From NCBI GenBank assembly GCA_029582155.1, contig CM055896.1, positions 27,328,184 to 27,392,183 of the forward strand: a DNA stretch of 64,000 nucleotides, read 5' to 3'. Source of the stretch: Panopea generosa (lineage: Eukaryota; Mollusca; Bivalvia; Adapedonta; Hiatellidae). The translations under genes and the position numbers were made by a program. Position 1 is the first letter of the stretch. Every line of letters begins with the position of its first letter. Below are positions 12,706-23,509 of the stretch, in pieces. The notes beneath the pieces were generated by a model. It saw only the letters and a list, made by a program, of their open reading frames with translations, did no database searches and was not told the DNA's origin.

Positions 12706-13762
12706 TCGTGTCTGCTGGACGGCTGTGTACGTATTTCGTGTCTGCTGGACGGCTGTGTACGTATTTCGTGTCTGCTGGACGGCTGTGCACGTATTCTCGT
12801 ATCTGCTGGACGGCTGTGTACGCATTCCCGTGTCTGCTGGACGGCTGTGTACGCATTCTCGTTTCTGCTGGACGGCTGTGTACGCATTCTCGTGTCTGCT
12901 GGACGGCTGTGTACGCATTCTCATGTCTGCTGGACGGCTGTGTACGCATTCTCGTGTCTGCTGGACGGCTGTGTACGCATTCTCGTGTCTGCTGGACGGC
13001 TGTATATTTATTCTCGTGTTTGCTGGAAGGCTTGTTTACGCATTCTCGTGTCTGCTAGACGGCTGTGTACGCATTCTCGTGTCTGCTGGACGGCTGTATA
13101 CGCATTCTCGTGTCTGCTGGACGGCTGTGTACGCATTCTCGTGTCTGCTGGACGGCTGTGTACGCATTCTCGTGTCTGCTGGACGGCTGTGTACGCATTA
13201 TGGTGTTTGCTAGACGGCTGTATATGTATTATTGTGTATGCTGGACGGCTGTGTACGCATTCTCGTGTCTGCTGGACGGCTGTATACACATTATCGTGTT
13301 TGCTAGACGGCTGTATATGTATTCTCGTGTCTGCTGGACGGCTGTGTACGCATTCTCGTGTCTGCCGGACGGCTGTGTACGCATTTTCGTGTTTCCTAGA
13401 CGGCTGTATATGCATTCTCGTATCTGCTGGACGGCTGTATACGCATTCTCGTGTCTGCTGGACGGCTGTATATGCATTCTATTGTCTGCTGGACGGCTGT
13501 ATACGCATTATCGTGTTTGCTAGACGGCTGTATACGCATTATCGTGTTTGCTGGACGGCTGTATATGCATTCTCGTGTCTGCTGGACGGCTGTATATGTA
13601 TTCTCGTATCTGCTGGACGGCTGTGGACGCATTCTCGTGTCTGCTGAACGGCTGTATACGCATTTTCGTGTCTGCTGGACGGCTGTATACCCATTCTCGT
13701 GTCCGCTGGACGGCTGTTTACGTAGGCTATTCTCGTGTCTGCTGGACGGCTGTGTATTTTCC
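12706..13762. repeat. 31-bp minisatellite, about 34 copies
   Basis: The unit begins gtgtctgctggacggctgtg and continues tacgcattctc. The first two copies are about 30 bp. The period is not a multiple of three and the unit is nearly stop-free in all frames on both strands. The array therefore throws up overlapping ORFs (such as 323 codons at 12,676-13,647 and 135 codons on the minus strand) that all repeat every 31 residues. They are not genes. Units with tatatgcatt, tatacacatt and gctagacgg variants interleave towards the right half. Confidence 0.95.
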
Positions 13763-13944
13763 CATGCAAATCGCCGGTTAATTTACATAGGCGCAGACAC
13801 GGGTATTGCCTCACTAATAATTTCATTTTTTTCTGCATATTTTAGCTAATTTCAAAACTTTGTTACATTTATTTTGTAAACCGCACCAATACTTTCCCAA
13901 TATTTGGTACTACACACATGACGCATCACATGACTTAATGACGA

Positions 13945-15655
13945 CTTGACGACGTCATGGATGTGAGAAATGAAATTATTCGACGGCAAATTGGTTGGCT
14001 GTCTTATCATAGGCAATTTCGGCTTTAAATATCAGCCATTACAACATATGAAATGAGGACGAAATTGACCCAGAGTTATGGCTACTTTGCATGCAAACAA
14101 TTCCTACCAAAACCCAACAAGTAAATAAACCCGTTCAGAGGAAATGTTATAATTTCAATAACAAAGGTTTTTGTACAGATAAATCATGTTTGTCTGAAAT
14201 GTCAGGTTGCTCACCCTGCGCACCCGATAACCATAACAGCACTTATATGTATCAAAATCATTTCCCAGCACCCGGGAAATTTAATAGAAACATAAGACAG
14301 TCCGATCTGCTTATCCTTGCAAAGGGGACGCTGTATATCTAATCAATAGGGTTTAAGTATGGTTTTAGTCTACAATATGCTCGTCGCATAAGTCCTATAA
14401 TTTCTACGAATTTAGCTTCTGCAAAATCGAATGAGCAAATATAAAATGATAAATGATATGATGCTATGTTATTAGGCCGAATTATAGGCCCCTTTCGACT
14501 CACCTCTGATTTCAAATCTGAGAATAAATCCTGTAGGTCCAGCCCCCAAAACACAGGTGGTTGACAGAAGCAAGAGATTTATTAAATTAAGATATATAGC
14601 TAAATGGAAAATATTCGCCTTAAACAACTACAGTCAGTAGTTGGTCTGTTGAATTTTATAACAAAGGCAACTCGTCTGGTAAAGCATATAACAGACGGTT
14701 CTACGATGCCATGTCCAAGGCCACAAAGTCAGATCATTTTACTAATGATAATTAAAGGACTTAGAGAAGATACAAATGTCTGGTTAACAGTCTTAGAGTG
14801 CTGCAATAGTGTAACTATGTTCAATGACAATGTAACCAATGAATCTATAGAGTTTTACACTGATGCAGAGGGAAATAAGACAATTTAGTTGTGGCACTTA
14901 TTTCCAAGAATAGTGGTCTGATTATGAATGGCCCAAATTCTGAGATGAAGAAGTGTATAGAGACATTATCTATTTGGAGCTGGTCCCAATTATGTTAACC
15001 TTCTGCACTTGTACCGTACAGTTCTAGAGGCCTTTCACAACCTCTTCAACAAGAAATAGAGAACCTTATTGGGGCATCGTAGGCTGAAAATACACATAAG
15101 AGTTATGGAGCTGCCATTAATTCCTTTGACAAGTTTAGATAAAAACAGAGGCACTCCGATTTGCTGGCCCCAATCCGTGCAAGATATTGCGGAGTATATA
15201 GCTCACGTGTTATAAAAGCAGTATGCGTATTCCACGGTGAACAGTCATATTGCTGCAATAAGTTATATCAGCAAAATTAATGATTTCGTTTACAAAACCA
15301 ACGTTTTCATTGTTAAACGAGTGTTAGAAGGTACACGTATAGGAGGAAAGCATGATGACACAATGAATCTGAATAGCATCCGCGGTTAAAACAACTGATA
15401 GCAGCATTGCAATTAGTATGTCGTTCACAATACGCATATGTGCTATTTGCAGTGGCGTTTTCATTACCATTGTGTAGCCCTGTACAGAGAAGGAGAGACT
15501 ACCAAACCCAGCTGAAAGTCTAAGAAACTCGTTTTTAGCGTTGAAGACATAATAATGGACTGAGAAATACGCGGATATATGTTGGAGCATCAACAACTGA
15601 CCAGAAGGGCTTAGGTACATGTACACATGTAACTATCCCCATATCACAAGAGAGC
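13945..15655 (+). pseudogene. DIRS/Ngaro-like tyrosine-recombinase retrotransposon relic
   Basis: Fragments occur in the order gag, RT, RNase H, recombinase. Gag-like: DEIDPELWLLCM near 14,070, then KCYNFNNKGFCTDKSC near 14,137-14,185, the Cys-rich finger typical of these elements. RT N-terminal part: GFKYGFSLQYARRIS (about 14,350) and MLLGRIIGPFRLTSDF (about 14,466). RNase H region: an open 94-codon piece at 14,604-14,888 with RLKQLQSVVGLLNFI, DTNVWLTVLE and IEFYTDAEGN. Tyrosine recombinase: QDIAEYIAHVL (about 15,180), YSTVNSHIAAISYISKIND, then LKQLIAALQLVCRSQYAYVL and TDQKGLGT (about 15,597). The RT catalytic palm is deleted between the RT and RNase H pieces. The distal recombinase motifs (HxxR and catalytic Tyr) are not seen, and stops break every part. 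I saw no split direct or inverted repeat termini. The order fits DIRS/Ngaro elements; the subgroup is inference. Confidence 0.75.
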
Positions 15656-15810
15656 GAATTTTGTTTTAATCGATTATAACTGTATAAATAGTACAGGACT
15701 AAGGTTGAAGTGCCTCTGTTTTGTCATTTTGGCGGATGTCCTCTTTCAGCTTTTCTATTTAATCCAGTATTGATAAAAGCTCAACGATTTGCCGGTCTGG
15801 GCAACAAAAT

Positions 15811-17121
15811 ATATTATCTCACTCGTCCAGGATTGGAGGTACATCTTCCCTGCTTACGAGTTGCTATACAGTTGACGAGATATTATCTCACTCGTTCAGG
15901 ATTGGAGGTGCATTTTCCTTGCTTACGAGTAGCTATACAGTTGACGAGATATTATCTCACTTGTCCAGGATTGGAGGTACATCTTCCCTGCTTACGAGTT
16001 GCTATACAGTTGACGAGATATTATCTCACTCGTCCAGGATTGGAGGTGCATTTTCCTTGCTTACGAGTAGCTATACAGTTGACGAGATATTATCGCACTT
16101 GTCCAGGTTTGGAGGTGCATCTTCCCTGCTTACGAGTAGCTAAACAGTTGACGAGATATTATCTCACTCGTTCAGGATTGGAGGTGCATCTTCCCTGCTT
16201 ACGAGTAGCTATACAGTTGACGAGATATTATCTCACTCGTTCAGGATTGGAGGTGCATCTTCCCTGCTTACGAGTAGCTATACAGTTGACGAGATATTAT
16301 CTCACTTGTTCAGGATTGGAGGTGCATCTTCTCTGCTTACGAGTAGCTATACAGTTGACGAGATATTATCTCACTCGTTCAGGATTGGAGGTGCATCTTC
16401 TCTGCTTACGAGTGGCTATACAGTTGACGAAATATTATCTCACTCGTTCAGGATTTGAGGTGCATCTTCCCTGCTTACGAGTAGCTATACAGTTGACGAG
16501 ATATTATCTCACTCGTTCAGGATTGGAGGTGCATCTTCTCTGCTTACGAGTAGCTATACAGTTGACGAGATATTATCTCACTCGTTCAGGATTGGAGGTG
16601 CATCTTCTCTGCTTACGAGTAGCTATACAGTTGACGAGATATTATCTCACTCGTTCAGGATTGGAGGTGCATCTTCTCTGCTTACGAGTGGCTATACAGT
16701 TGACGAGATATTATCTCACTCGTTCAGGATTGGAGGTGCATCTTCTCTGCTTACGAGTGGCTATACAGTTGACGAAATATTATCTCACTCGTTCAGGATT
16801 GGAGGTGCATCTTCTCTGCTTACGAGTGGCTATACAGTTGACGAGATATTATCGCACTCGTTCAGGATTGGAGGTGCATCTTCCCTGCTTACGAGTAGCT
16901 ATACAGTTGACGAGATATTATCTCACTCGTTCAGGATTGGAGGTGCATCTTCTCTGCTTACGAGTAGCTATACAGTTGACGAGATATTATCTCACTCGTT
17001 CAGGATTGGAGGTGCATCTTCCCTGCTTACGAGTGGCTATACAGTTGACGAGATATTATCTCACTCGATCAGGATTGGAGGTGCGTCTTCCCTGCTTACG
17101 AGTGGCTATACAGTTGACGAG
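15811..17121. repeat. 69-bp minisatellite, 19 copies
   Basis: Nineteen near-identical units of 69 bp, each encoding a 23-residue period (LTRSGLEVHLPCLR followed by VAIQLTRYY) on the plus strand. Divisibility by three keeps a 517-codon frame open (15,710-17,263) together with non-repeat flanks of about 34 and 47 codons. Two unit types (cattttcc and catcttcc/catcttct) alternate at the left end, and the right part is nearly uniform. Nothing in the flanks looks like a known domain, so I call satellite, not gene. Confidence 0.94.
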
Positions 17122-17124
17122 ATC

Positions 17125-18395
17125 AGAGGCAGGTAGACATCCACAAACCTTCACGTGGCGACAGTTAATCGCTGTAATAACTTCGTTATTGTTTATGGAG
17201 AAATTCACAAACATTACATATGCCTGTGTTAACAAAGCGTGTTTCAGTGCTCAGCTCGCGTGATAGCAATACTTGCTACTAGCTTGAAGAACATTTTATA
17301 TATTTACAATTTTTAAGGACCGCCATATGATGTAATGTTAAAGCCGACGATTCAAATTCTAAATTATGTAATAAATAAGCATACTGTGGATCTATTGACG
17401 GGTCTGGTACATTTATTTTACATAAAGAATAATAAATATAAATATGGTTTGAATGATACCATGGAATCATGATAAAGTTTGTGAGCGTGTGCTTTCAATT
17501 AAAACACAGGCTGATTGCTATTAATTAATAATTCCAGTCTCACTGTCATGTATGTATTTAAAGCATTTCATTGTTTGTTTTTAAAGACTTATTTTCCGAT
17601 AAAACTCCTGGCGCTGGACTACTTTCTACGTTTCTCGCATAAACAAAGAAGAATCGACATTTTGATGGTCGGTTTAATATAATACGAACGAAAATGAACG
17701 TGCACCACGGTTCCACACTTAGTTTAATAACAGAATACAAGAAAAATGTAGCTGTAACCTATTTTCTTTGGTTTATTGGTTTTATTAATTTCTTTTGTTC
17801 AGTGATTTTAACCGGCGCCACGGTTGTTTTGACACACAATGAAGCAATGAAGTAAATCTCCATATTTGAGATGCAACGATACACGAACTTATACCATTGA
17901 ACGGTCCTGGTTAACCGAATGTGAATGCTAGTCGTTGACAAAAGATTTTTCCATAGACCAATTTATTCGACAGGTAAATGTTCAAACTAATTAGAACCTC
18001 ACAGCTTAATGACTAAATGCATGTACCTATAGAAATATTTCTCACACCAGTATTATATTGGGTTTAACTTTTACATTATCAAACTAAATAAAATGCAATA
18101 ATTCATAAATGACTGATTATAATACACTACACTGACTGTGTAGGTACTTCCTTGAATTATCGATGCTTTTCATTTGTCCAAATCGGCCGGTATAAGGCGT
18201 GTGTGCTTTTTTTCATCTCAAAATATTTCGTCATTTTACAAAAAAGGCAAATCGAGCTGCAGAGTTCAGCTGATAACAGTAACCGTTACAAGCCCAGTGA
18301 ATTTGATATTAACTGGTATGTATTCCTTTGCGTTGTCTTTGCAGTGGATATTTTTTTTTCATTCACATAATTTTACTTGTGGGGCTTCAAACTAA
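17125..18395. other. Intergenic DNA, nothing recognised
   Basis: Short ORFs of 60-73 codons on both strands have no recognisable motif. No repeat family was recognised. Confidence 0.5.
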
Positions 18396-18396
18396 T

Positions 18397-18397
<1 letters not shown>

Positions 18398-18452
<55 letters not shown>
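18398..18452. repeat. (AC)n dinucleotide microsatellite
   Basis: About 27 uninterrupted ac units. Confidence 0.98.
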
Positions 18453-18454
<2 letters not shown>

Positions 18455-18910
18455 TGTTTACAAGTCGTAAAGAATAAGTGTATAGTGTATAGGAAGACTA
18501 GTGTACTTTAATGTGGGAATGGATGCTTGCCGATAGCGGGTTTAATGTATCCGGGTAGATGATAGACATGTAATAGATTAAGGTTGTTGTGATGTTCTCT
18601 TGATAGCTACTTTATACATGAACTGTCACGTGTAGTTTTAATTTTCTAGTAGATACATAGGTGGCGCATACATAAATCACCATCGTCGGATACCCATGAG
18701 TGTCACTTCCGATACTCTACATCCATCACCCGTGGGAAGTTACGTTAGCTCTGCGTCGTTTAATTTGAACAGACAGCGTTAACAGCGTCTTATCAAATCG
18801 GCGTTTGCATGAAACTAGCTTTGCGCTCTTCATGAAATTGTGAAGGAACCAACCATATGGTTAACCAACCAGTCGACTAATTTGATTGGTCAATCACTTT
18901 CGATAGGAAT
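18453..18910. other. Intergenic DNA, nothing recognised
   Basis: No coding motif or repeat recognised. The LINE fragment follows directly. Confidence 0.5.
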
Positions 18911-18918
18911 TAGAGAAG

Positions 18919-20330
18919 TTGAGGTTGTTTTTATCTTTAAATAACCAAATCTGGCGACCAAGAATATACCTTGATAACATTCAGTTAACATTCATTGAGC
19001 ATCATAAGCACTTGGGTTTAATCCTAAATCAAAATGGAAAATGGCATACTCACGTAGATACAATAACTGCATCAGCCTCAAAAGTTTTAGGTTCAATGAA
19101 ATTTTTAAAATTTAAATTAAATAGAAAAACACTTAATCAAATTTATATTTCTTACATGCGTCCAATTTTAGAGTAAGCTGCTGTTGTTTGGGATGGTTGT
19201 GCTAATTATGAAAAAAACAAAAACATATTAGAAAAACTTCAATTATGAAGCCGCCCGCATTGTAGCAGGGTTAACTCGTTCAGTTTCAATTGTTAATCTC
19301 ATGAAAGAAATAGGCTGGATTTCATTGTCAGATCGCAGGAAACTACAAAAATTAGTACTTATTTATAAAATGAAGAACGGTTTAGTTCCAGATTTATATA
19401 CTGGCCTTCTTCCTCTAACTGTAGAAAATATAAATCCATATAATCTCAGAAACTGGGACAATTTTGAAATATTTCAAACAAGAACAGTTTTGTTCTCCAA
19501 TTCATTTTTACCATCGTCTATTAAACTATGGAACGAATTATCACCCGAAATACGCAATTCCGAATCACTTGATATATTAAAAAATAAACTTACAAACTCG
19601 TTATTTCGAATAACAGAGGTTCCAATATATTATCATTTTGGTACCCGATCATTGTCGGTCTTACATGCACATTTGCGTAACATGTGTAGCGACTTAAATA
19701 ACGACTTATTTTTAAATCATTTACGAAATTCCTCTCTGTGTGATTGTGGAATTGAGACTGAAAATGCAACTAACTTTTTCTTTAAATGCAGTAGATTCAC
19801 AACTCAAAGAGTCAAACTTTTTCAATCTATAAGAAAGTTTCACCCGCTTAATATAAACATTATCTTGTCTGGAAACACCGAATTAAAGCAAGAACATAAT
19901 GAACATTTAATTAGATGCGTTCATAAGTTTATTAAAGAGAGTGGACGCTTTCGACCACATAAACCGCCTAATCATTAATGTTAAATTACAGAGCAATGAT
20001 GTTTGGTTGACATGTACATGTATATATCTTCTCTTCTATCCTTCCACTATTATCTTTTCAAATTACTGTTTATCCTCTGCTTGATCAATGTACTAAGCAT
20101 TTCGCACTTTACTTATTCTTCCCAGTGATTACATGTATATTGTATACTATTCAGAGAATATGTGTGTTTTCGCTTAAGCATTGTATTTGTTAATAAAAGT
20201 ATAACTTTCTAACAACATTTTAGCCATGCACTAATTTTATGTAACATTTTATTTAGGGAAGGGTCGTAGCTAACGTCGTAAGAACTTGTGACCCGACCCA
20301 ATTGTATATTTATGGCAATAAAACTATGTT
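18919..20330 (+). pseudogene. 5'-truncated LINE: RT C-terminus plus 3'UTR
   Basis: The coding part reads IYLDNIQLTFIEHHKHLGLI, SASKVLGSMKFLKFKLNRK and LNQIYISYMRPILE, then a TAA (19,174) where LINEs usually have Tyr, then AAVVWDGCANYE. A one-base shift near 19,247 restores YEAARIVAG, and a 225-codon open piece runs 19,301-19,978: SLSDRRKLQKLVLIYKMKNG, FSNSFLPSSIKLWNELSPEI and a terminal Cys block (SLCDCGIETENATNFFFKC). This is the thumb and C-terminal region of an APE-type LINE ORF2; the catalytic RT core is missing, as in ordinary 5' truncation. The 3'UTR contains gtgacccgacccaattgt and ends with caataaaactatg near 20,315-20,330, a polyadenylation signal at the expected 3' end. Only two visible lesions make it younger than the 10.6-12.1 kb relic. 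Confidence 0.85.
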
Positions 20331-20339
20331 TAAACAGAA

Positions 20340-20950
20340 TTCCATTTTTCAGAGCAGGAAATAATTATATTATATTATATTTTTTTACCCTCACTTAACT
20401 TTCCTGAAATGTTCTGCTTTGCTCTGCTTATATTTTATAATTGCAGCACTGATGAGAGCGATGTTACTTGGATCAATTTAAATGTTTGAGTTCATGTCAT
20501 GGCTGGTATAACTTGACAGCGTTTGGAGACAGACAATTGTTTTTAAGGATTCTCTAAGTCCTATGTCGGGGTCGGGAATAGTCAGTGCGCATCGATATTT
20601 ATTGTATAACAATCATGACTGTTTTCTTTTAGATGTCCGGTGCTGGGGTCGAGAGGATATGTGACAGTGTAAATAACAAGTGAATCCGCAATTTGTGATA
20701 ATTGAGTCTTTCTGTTCTCCAACTTTGTCGGATGTTTTATCAGTTTAACTGGGCATTTGCAAGTTCATCATAGGTTACATCCGTTGTCGGGACAACTAAT
20801 AACGTAATAGTAATACTTCTTAATATTTACATGTATTCATTTTCTTCACCAGTTATGGCCACTCTTCATGTCAACATATAGATGTGCAAAAGTGAAAATT
20901 AATCTGACACATTTCTTGTTTCTTTTTTGTAGTTTAATAAATACATGTAA
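20340..20950. other. Intergenic DNA, nothing recognised
   Basis: Several cgggg/gtcggg words precede the 22-bp array (for example 20,565 and 20,640) but are not tandem. No coding motif. Confidence 0.5.
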
Positions 20951-20952
20951 TT

Positions 20953-21113
20953 CTGGACATCCTGTGTCGGATGTACATCAAGTGTCGGGTGTCTGGACAT
21001 CCGGTGTCTGAACAACCGGTGTCGGGTGTGTGGACATCCGGTGTCTGGACATCCGGTGTGTCGGGTGTCTGGACATCCGGTGTCGGGTGTCTGGACATCC
21101 TGTGTCGGGTGTA
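20953..21113. repeat. 22-bp minisatellite, about 7 copies
   Basis: Tandem variants of ggacatccggtgtcgggtgt plus two bases, with 16-24 bp spacing variants. Minus-strand ORFs over it (RHRMSRHPTPDV-like) are artefacts. Confidence 0.9.
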
Positions 21114-22136
21114 GATGATAAGTAACATATGTCATCAGCAGGTTAATTTGTTATTACTGAATTATGTATTCAATTGATAACAGTTCTGAACGCATGACAT
21201 TCAGTTGTTAAACAATACACATCCAAACGATTTCCAGTATTCTCAAAGAGTTAAAGGGTTTTCGAATTGCGAACTTGTTAGAGAGGAAAATCTTATTATA
21301 CTTGTCCGACATTTGATTTGGGGTACGAGTGGATCTCCCATGACGTTGCAGGAATGACTGAATGGTTTATAAATATTTTAAGTAACTCTTAATTGAATTG
21401 TTATTCACAAAATTAGCATGATGATGTTGAATCTGCACCAAAAACTGTTATAAATACTCGGAGTCACTACTCAACGTTGAACATTATTTAACTCTAGACT
21501 TACAATGTTAATATAGAAGGGCTATGTCTACTATGTGTCGTTGCTCAAGCCATAACCTAATGATAGAAAAATGGAAGACATATAGGAATCGATAGAGACT
21601 TAAGATACTGTTTTATTCTGCTTAAGGACACATACTTATATTAAAGATATAGGGTTAAAATACAGGTCTCATAATTTATTCTATTCCCTTATGTCATCTT
21701 CAAAAACAGATGAAATGTTGTCAATCGCTAAATATTTGTATCACGCAATGAACACTAGAAAACAAGAAGTTGATATCTATCCATTGTAATGCTACAACTG
21801 CATTTGATATTTGTAAATTTGTCATTCTATTGTAAAATTGTACGGTTTGTATTTCGTACTTTGGGCCAGAGGCCTATATTACCAAATAAAACTGTATAAA
21901 CTGACAAAATATATTTCAAACAATTTGAGAAATAACACTTTTGATAGACATTCGCCTATTGTCGGGAAATCTATATGAACGTGACGTGAGAGGTATCGCA
22001 CTTGGCTGGGAAGTTTTGCCACCAAACTTTGTGATCCAGCGACGTGAATATTGGGTATTAAGTACTCAAGTAGGAAAGCAGACATCACCAATTGTGAATA
22101 TTGATAACAATCTAAGGATCATAATTTCGAAGTTAC
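21114..22136. other. Intergenic DNA with a likely LINE 3' tail
   Basis: Mostly unrecognised. Around 21,840-21,890 the wording cgtactttgggccagaggcc followed by ccaaataaaactgt resembles the 3' terminus of bivalve LINEs with a polyadenylation signal (plus strand). No RT coding is seen upstream, so at most a 3'UTR stub is present. Confidence 0.4.
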
Positions 22137-22158
22137 CCGGTCGGTCTTAGCCGACCGG
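22137..22158. repeat. Perfect 8-bp inverted repeat at the left edge of the 65-bp array
   Basis: ccggtcgg, a 6-base loop, then ccgaccgg. The right arm is part of the repeat unit (gccgaccggtata), so the hairpin is formed by unique sequence plus the first unit. Confidence 0.85.
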
Positions 22159-23505
22159 TATAAAGTGTTACCGAGACGGATGGAGATGGGATTTCAATTA
22201 CTGGGACGAGCTTTGCCGACCGGTATATAGTGTTACCGAGACGGGTGGAGGTGTGTTACCGAGACGGGTAGAGATGGGGTTTCACTTACTGGGACGAGCT
22301 TTGCCAACTGGTATATAGTGTTACCGAGACGGACGGAGATGGGGTTTCACTTACTGGGACGAGCTTTGCCAACTGGTATATAGTGTTACCTAGACTGGTA
22401 GAGATGTGTTACTGAGACGGGTGGAGATGGGGTTTCAGTTACCGGGACGAGCTTTGCCGACCGCTATATAATGTTACCGAGACGGGTAGAGATGGGGTTT
22501 CACTTACTGGGACGAGCTTTGCCGACCGGTATATAGTGTTACCGAGACGGACGGAGATGGGGTTTCAGTTACTGGGACGAGCTTTGCCAACTGGTTTATA
22601 GTGTTACCTAGACTGGTAAAGATGTATTACTGATACGGGTGGAGATGGGGTTTCAGTTACCGGGACGAGCTTTGCCGACCAGCATATAGTGTTACCTAGA
22701 CTGGTAAAGATGTGTTACTGAGACGGGTGGAGATGTGGTTTCAGTTACCGGGACGAGCTTTGCCGACCAGTATATAGTGTTACCTAGACTGGTAAAGATG
22801 TGTTACTGAGACGGGTGGAGATGTGGTTTCAGTTACCGGGACGAGCTTTGCCGACCAGTATATAGTGTTACCTAGACTGGTAGAGATGTGTTACTGAGAC
22901 GGGTGGAGATGGGGTATCAGTTACCGGGACGAGCTTTGCCGACCAGTATATAGTGTTACCGAGACGGGTAGAGATGGGGTTTCACTTACTGGGACGAGCT
23001 TTGCCGACCGGTATATAGTGTTACCGAGACGGGTAGAGATGGGGTATCAGTTACCGGGACGAGCTTTGCCGACCAGTATATAGTGTTACCGAGACGGGTA
23101 GAGATGGGGTTTCACTTACTGGGACGAGCTTTGCCGACCGGTACATAGTGTTACCGAGACGGGTAGAGATGGGGTTTCACTTACTGGGACGAGCTTTGCC
23201 GACCGGTATATAGTGTTACCGAGATGGGTAGAGATGGGGTATCAGTTACCGGGACGAGCTTTGCCGACCAGTATATAGTGTTACCGAGACGGGTAGAGAT
23301 GGGGTTTCACTTACTGGGACGAGCTTTGCCGACCGGTACATAGTGTTACCGAGACGGGTAGAGATGGGGTTTCACTTACTGGGACGAGGTTTGCCGACCG
23401 GTACATAGTGCTACCGAGACGGATGGAGATGGGGTTTCAGTTTTCGGGACGAGCTTTGCCGACCGGTATGTAGTGTTACCGATACGGATGGAGATGGGAT
23501 CTCAG
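22150..23505. repeat. 65-bp minisatellite with 89-bp long variants
   Basis: The unit runs through gggacgagctttgccgaccg, tatatagtgttaccgagacg and ggtagagatggggtttcac. Spacing is exactly 65 bp at 22,991, 23,056 and 23,121. Units in 22,380-22,920 carry an additional 24-bp internal duplication (gtagagatgtgttactgaga...), giving 89-bp units. So two length classes are interleaved, with the long class concentrated in the left half. No coding potential. Confidence 0.93.
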
Positions 23506-23509
23506 TTAA

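Noticed and set aside
12676-13647. 323-codon and other ORFs over the 31-bp array
   Set aside because: Long ORFs occur in several frames on both strands at once, which shows a stop-poor unit rather than coding.
15710-17263. 517-codon ORF as a gene
   Set aside because: Driven by the 69-bp repeat. The flanking codons show no domain, splice context or start context.
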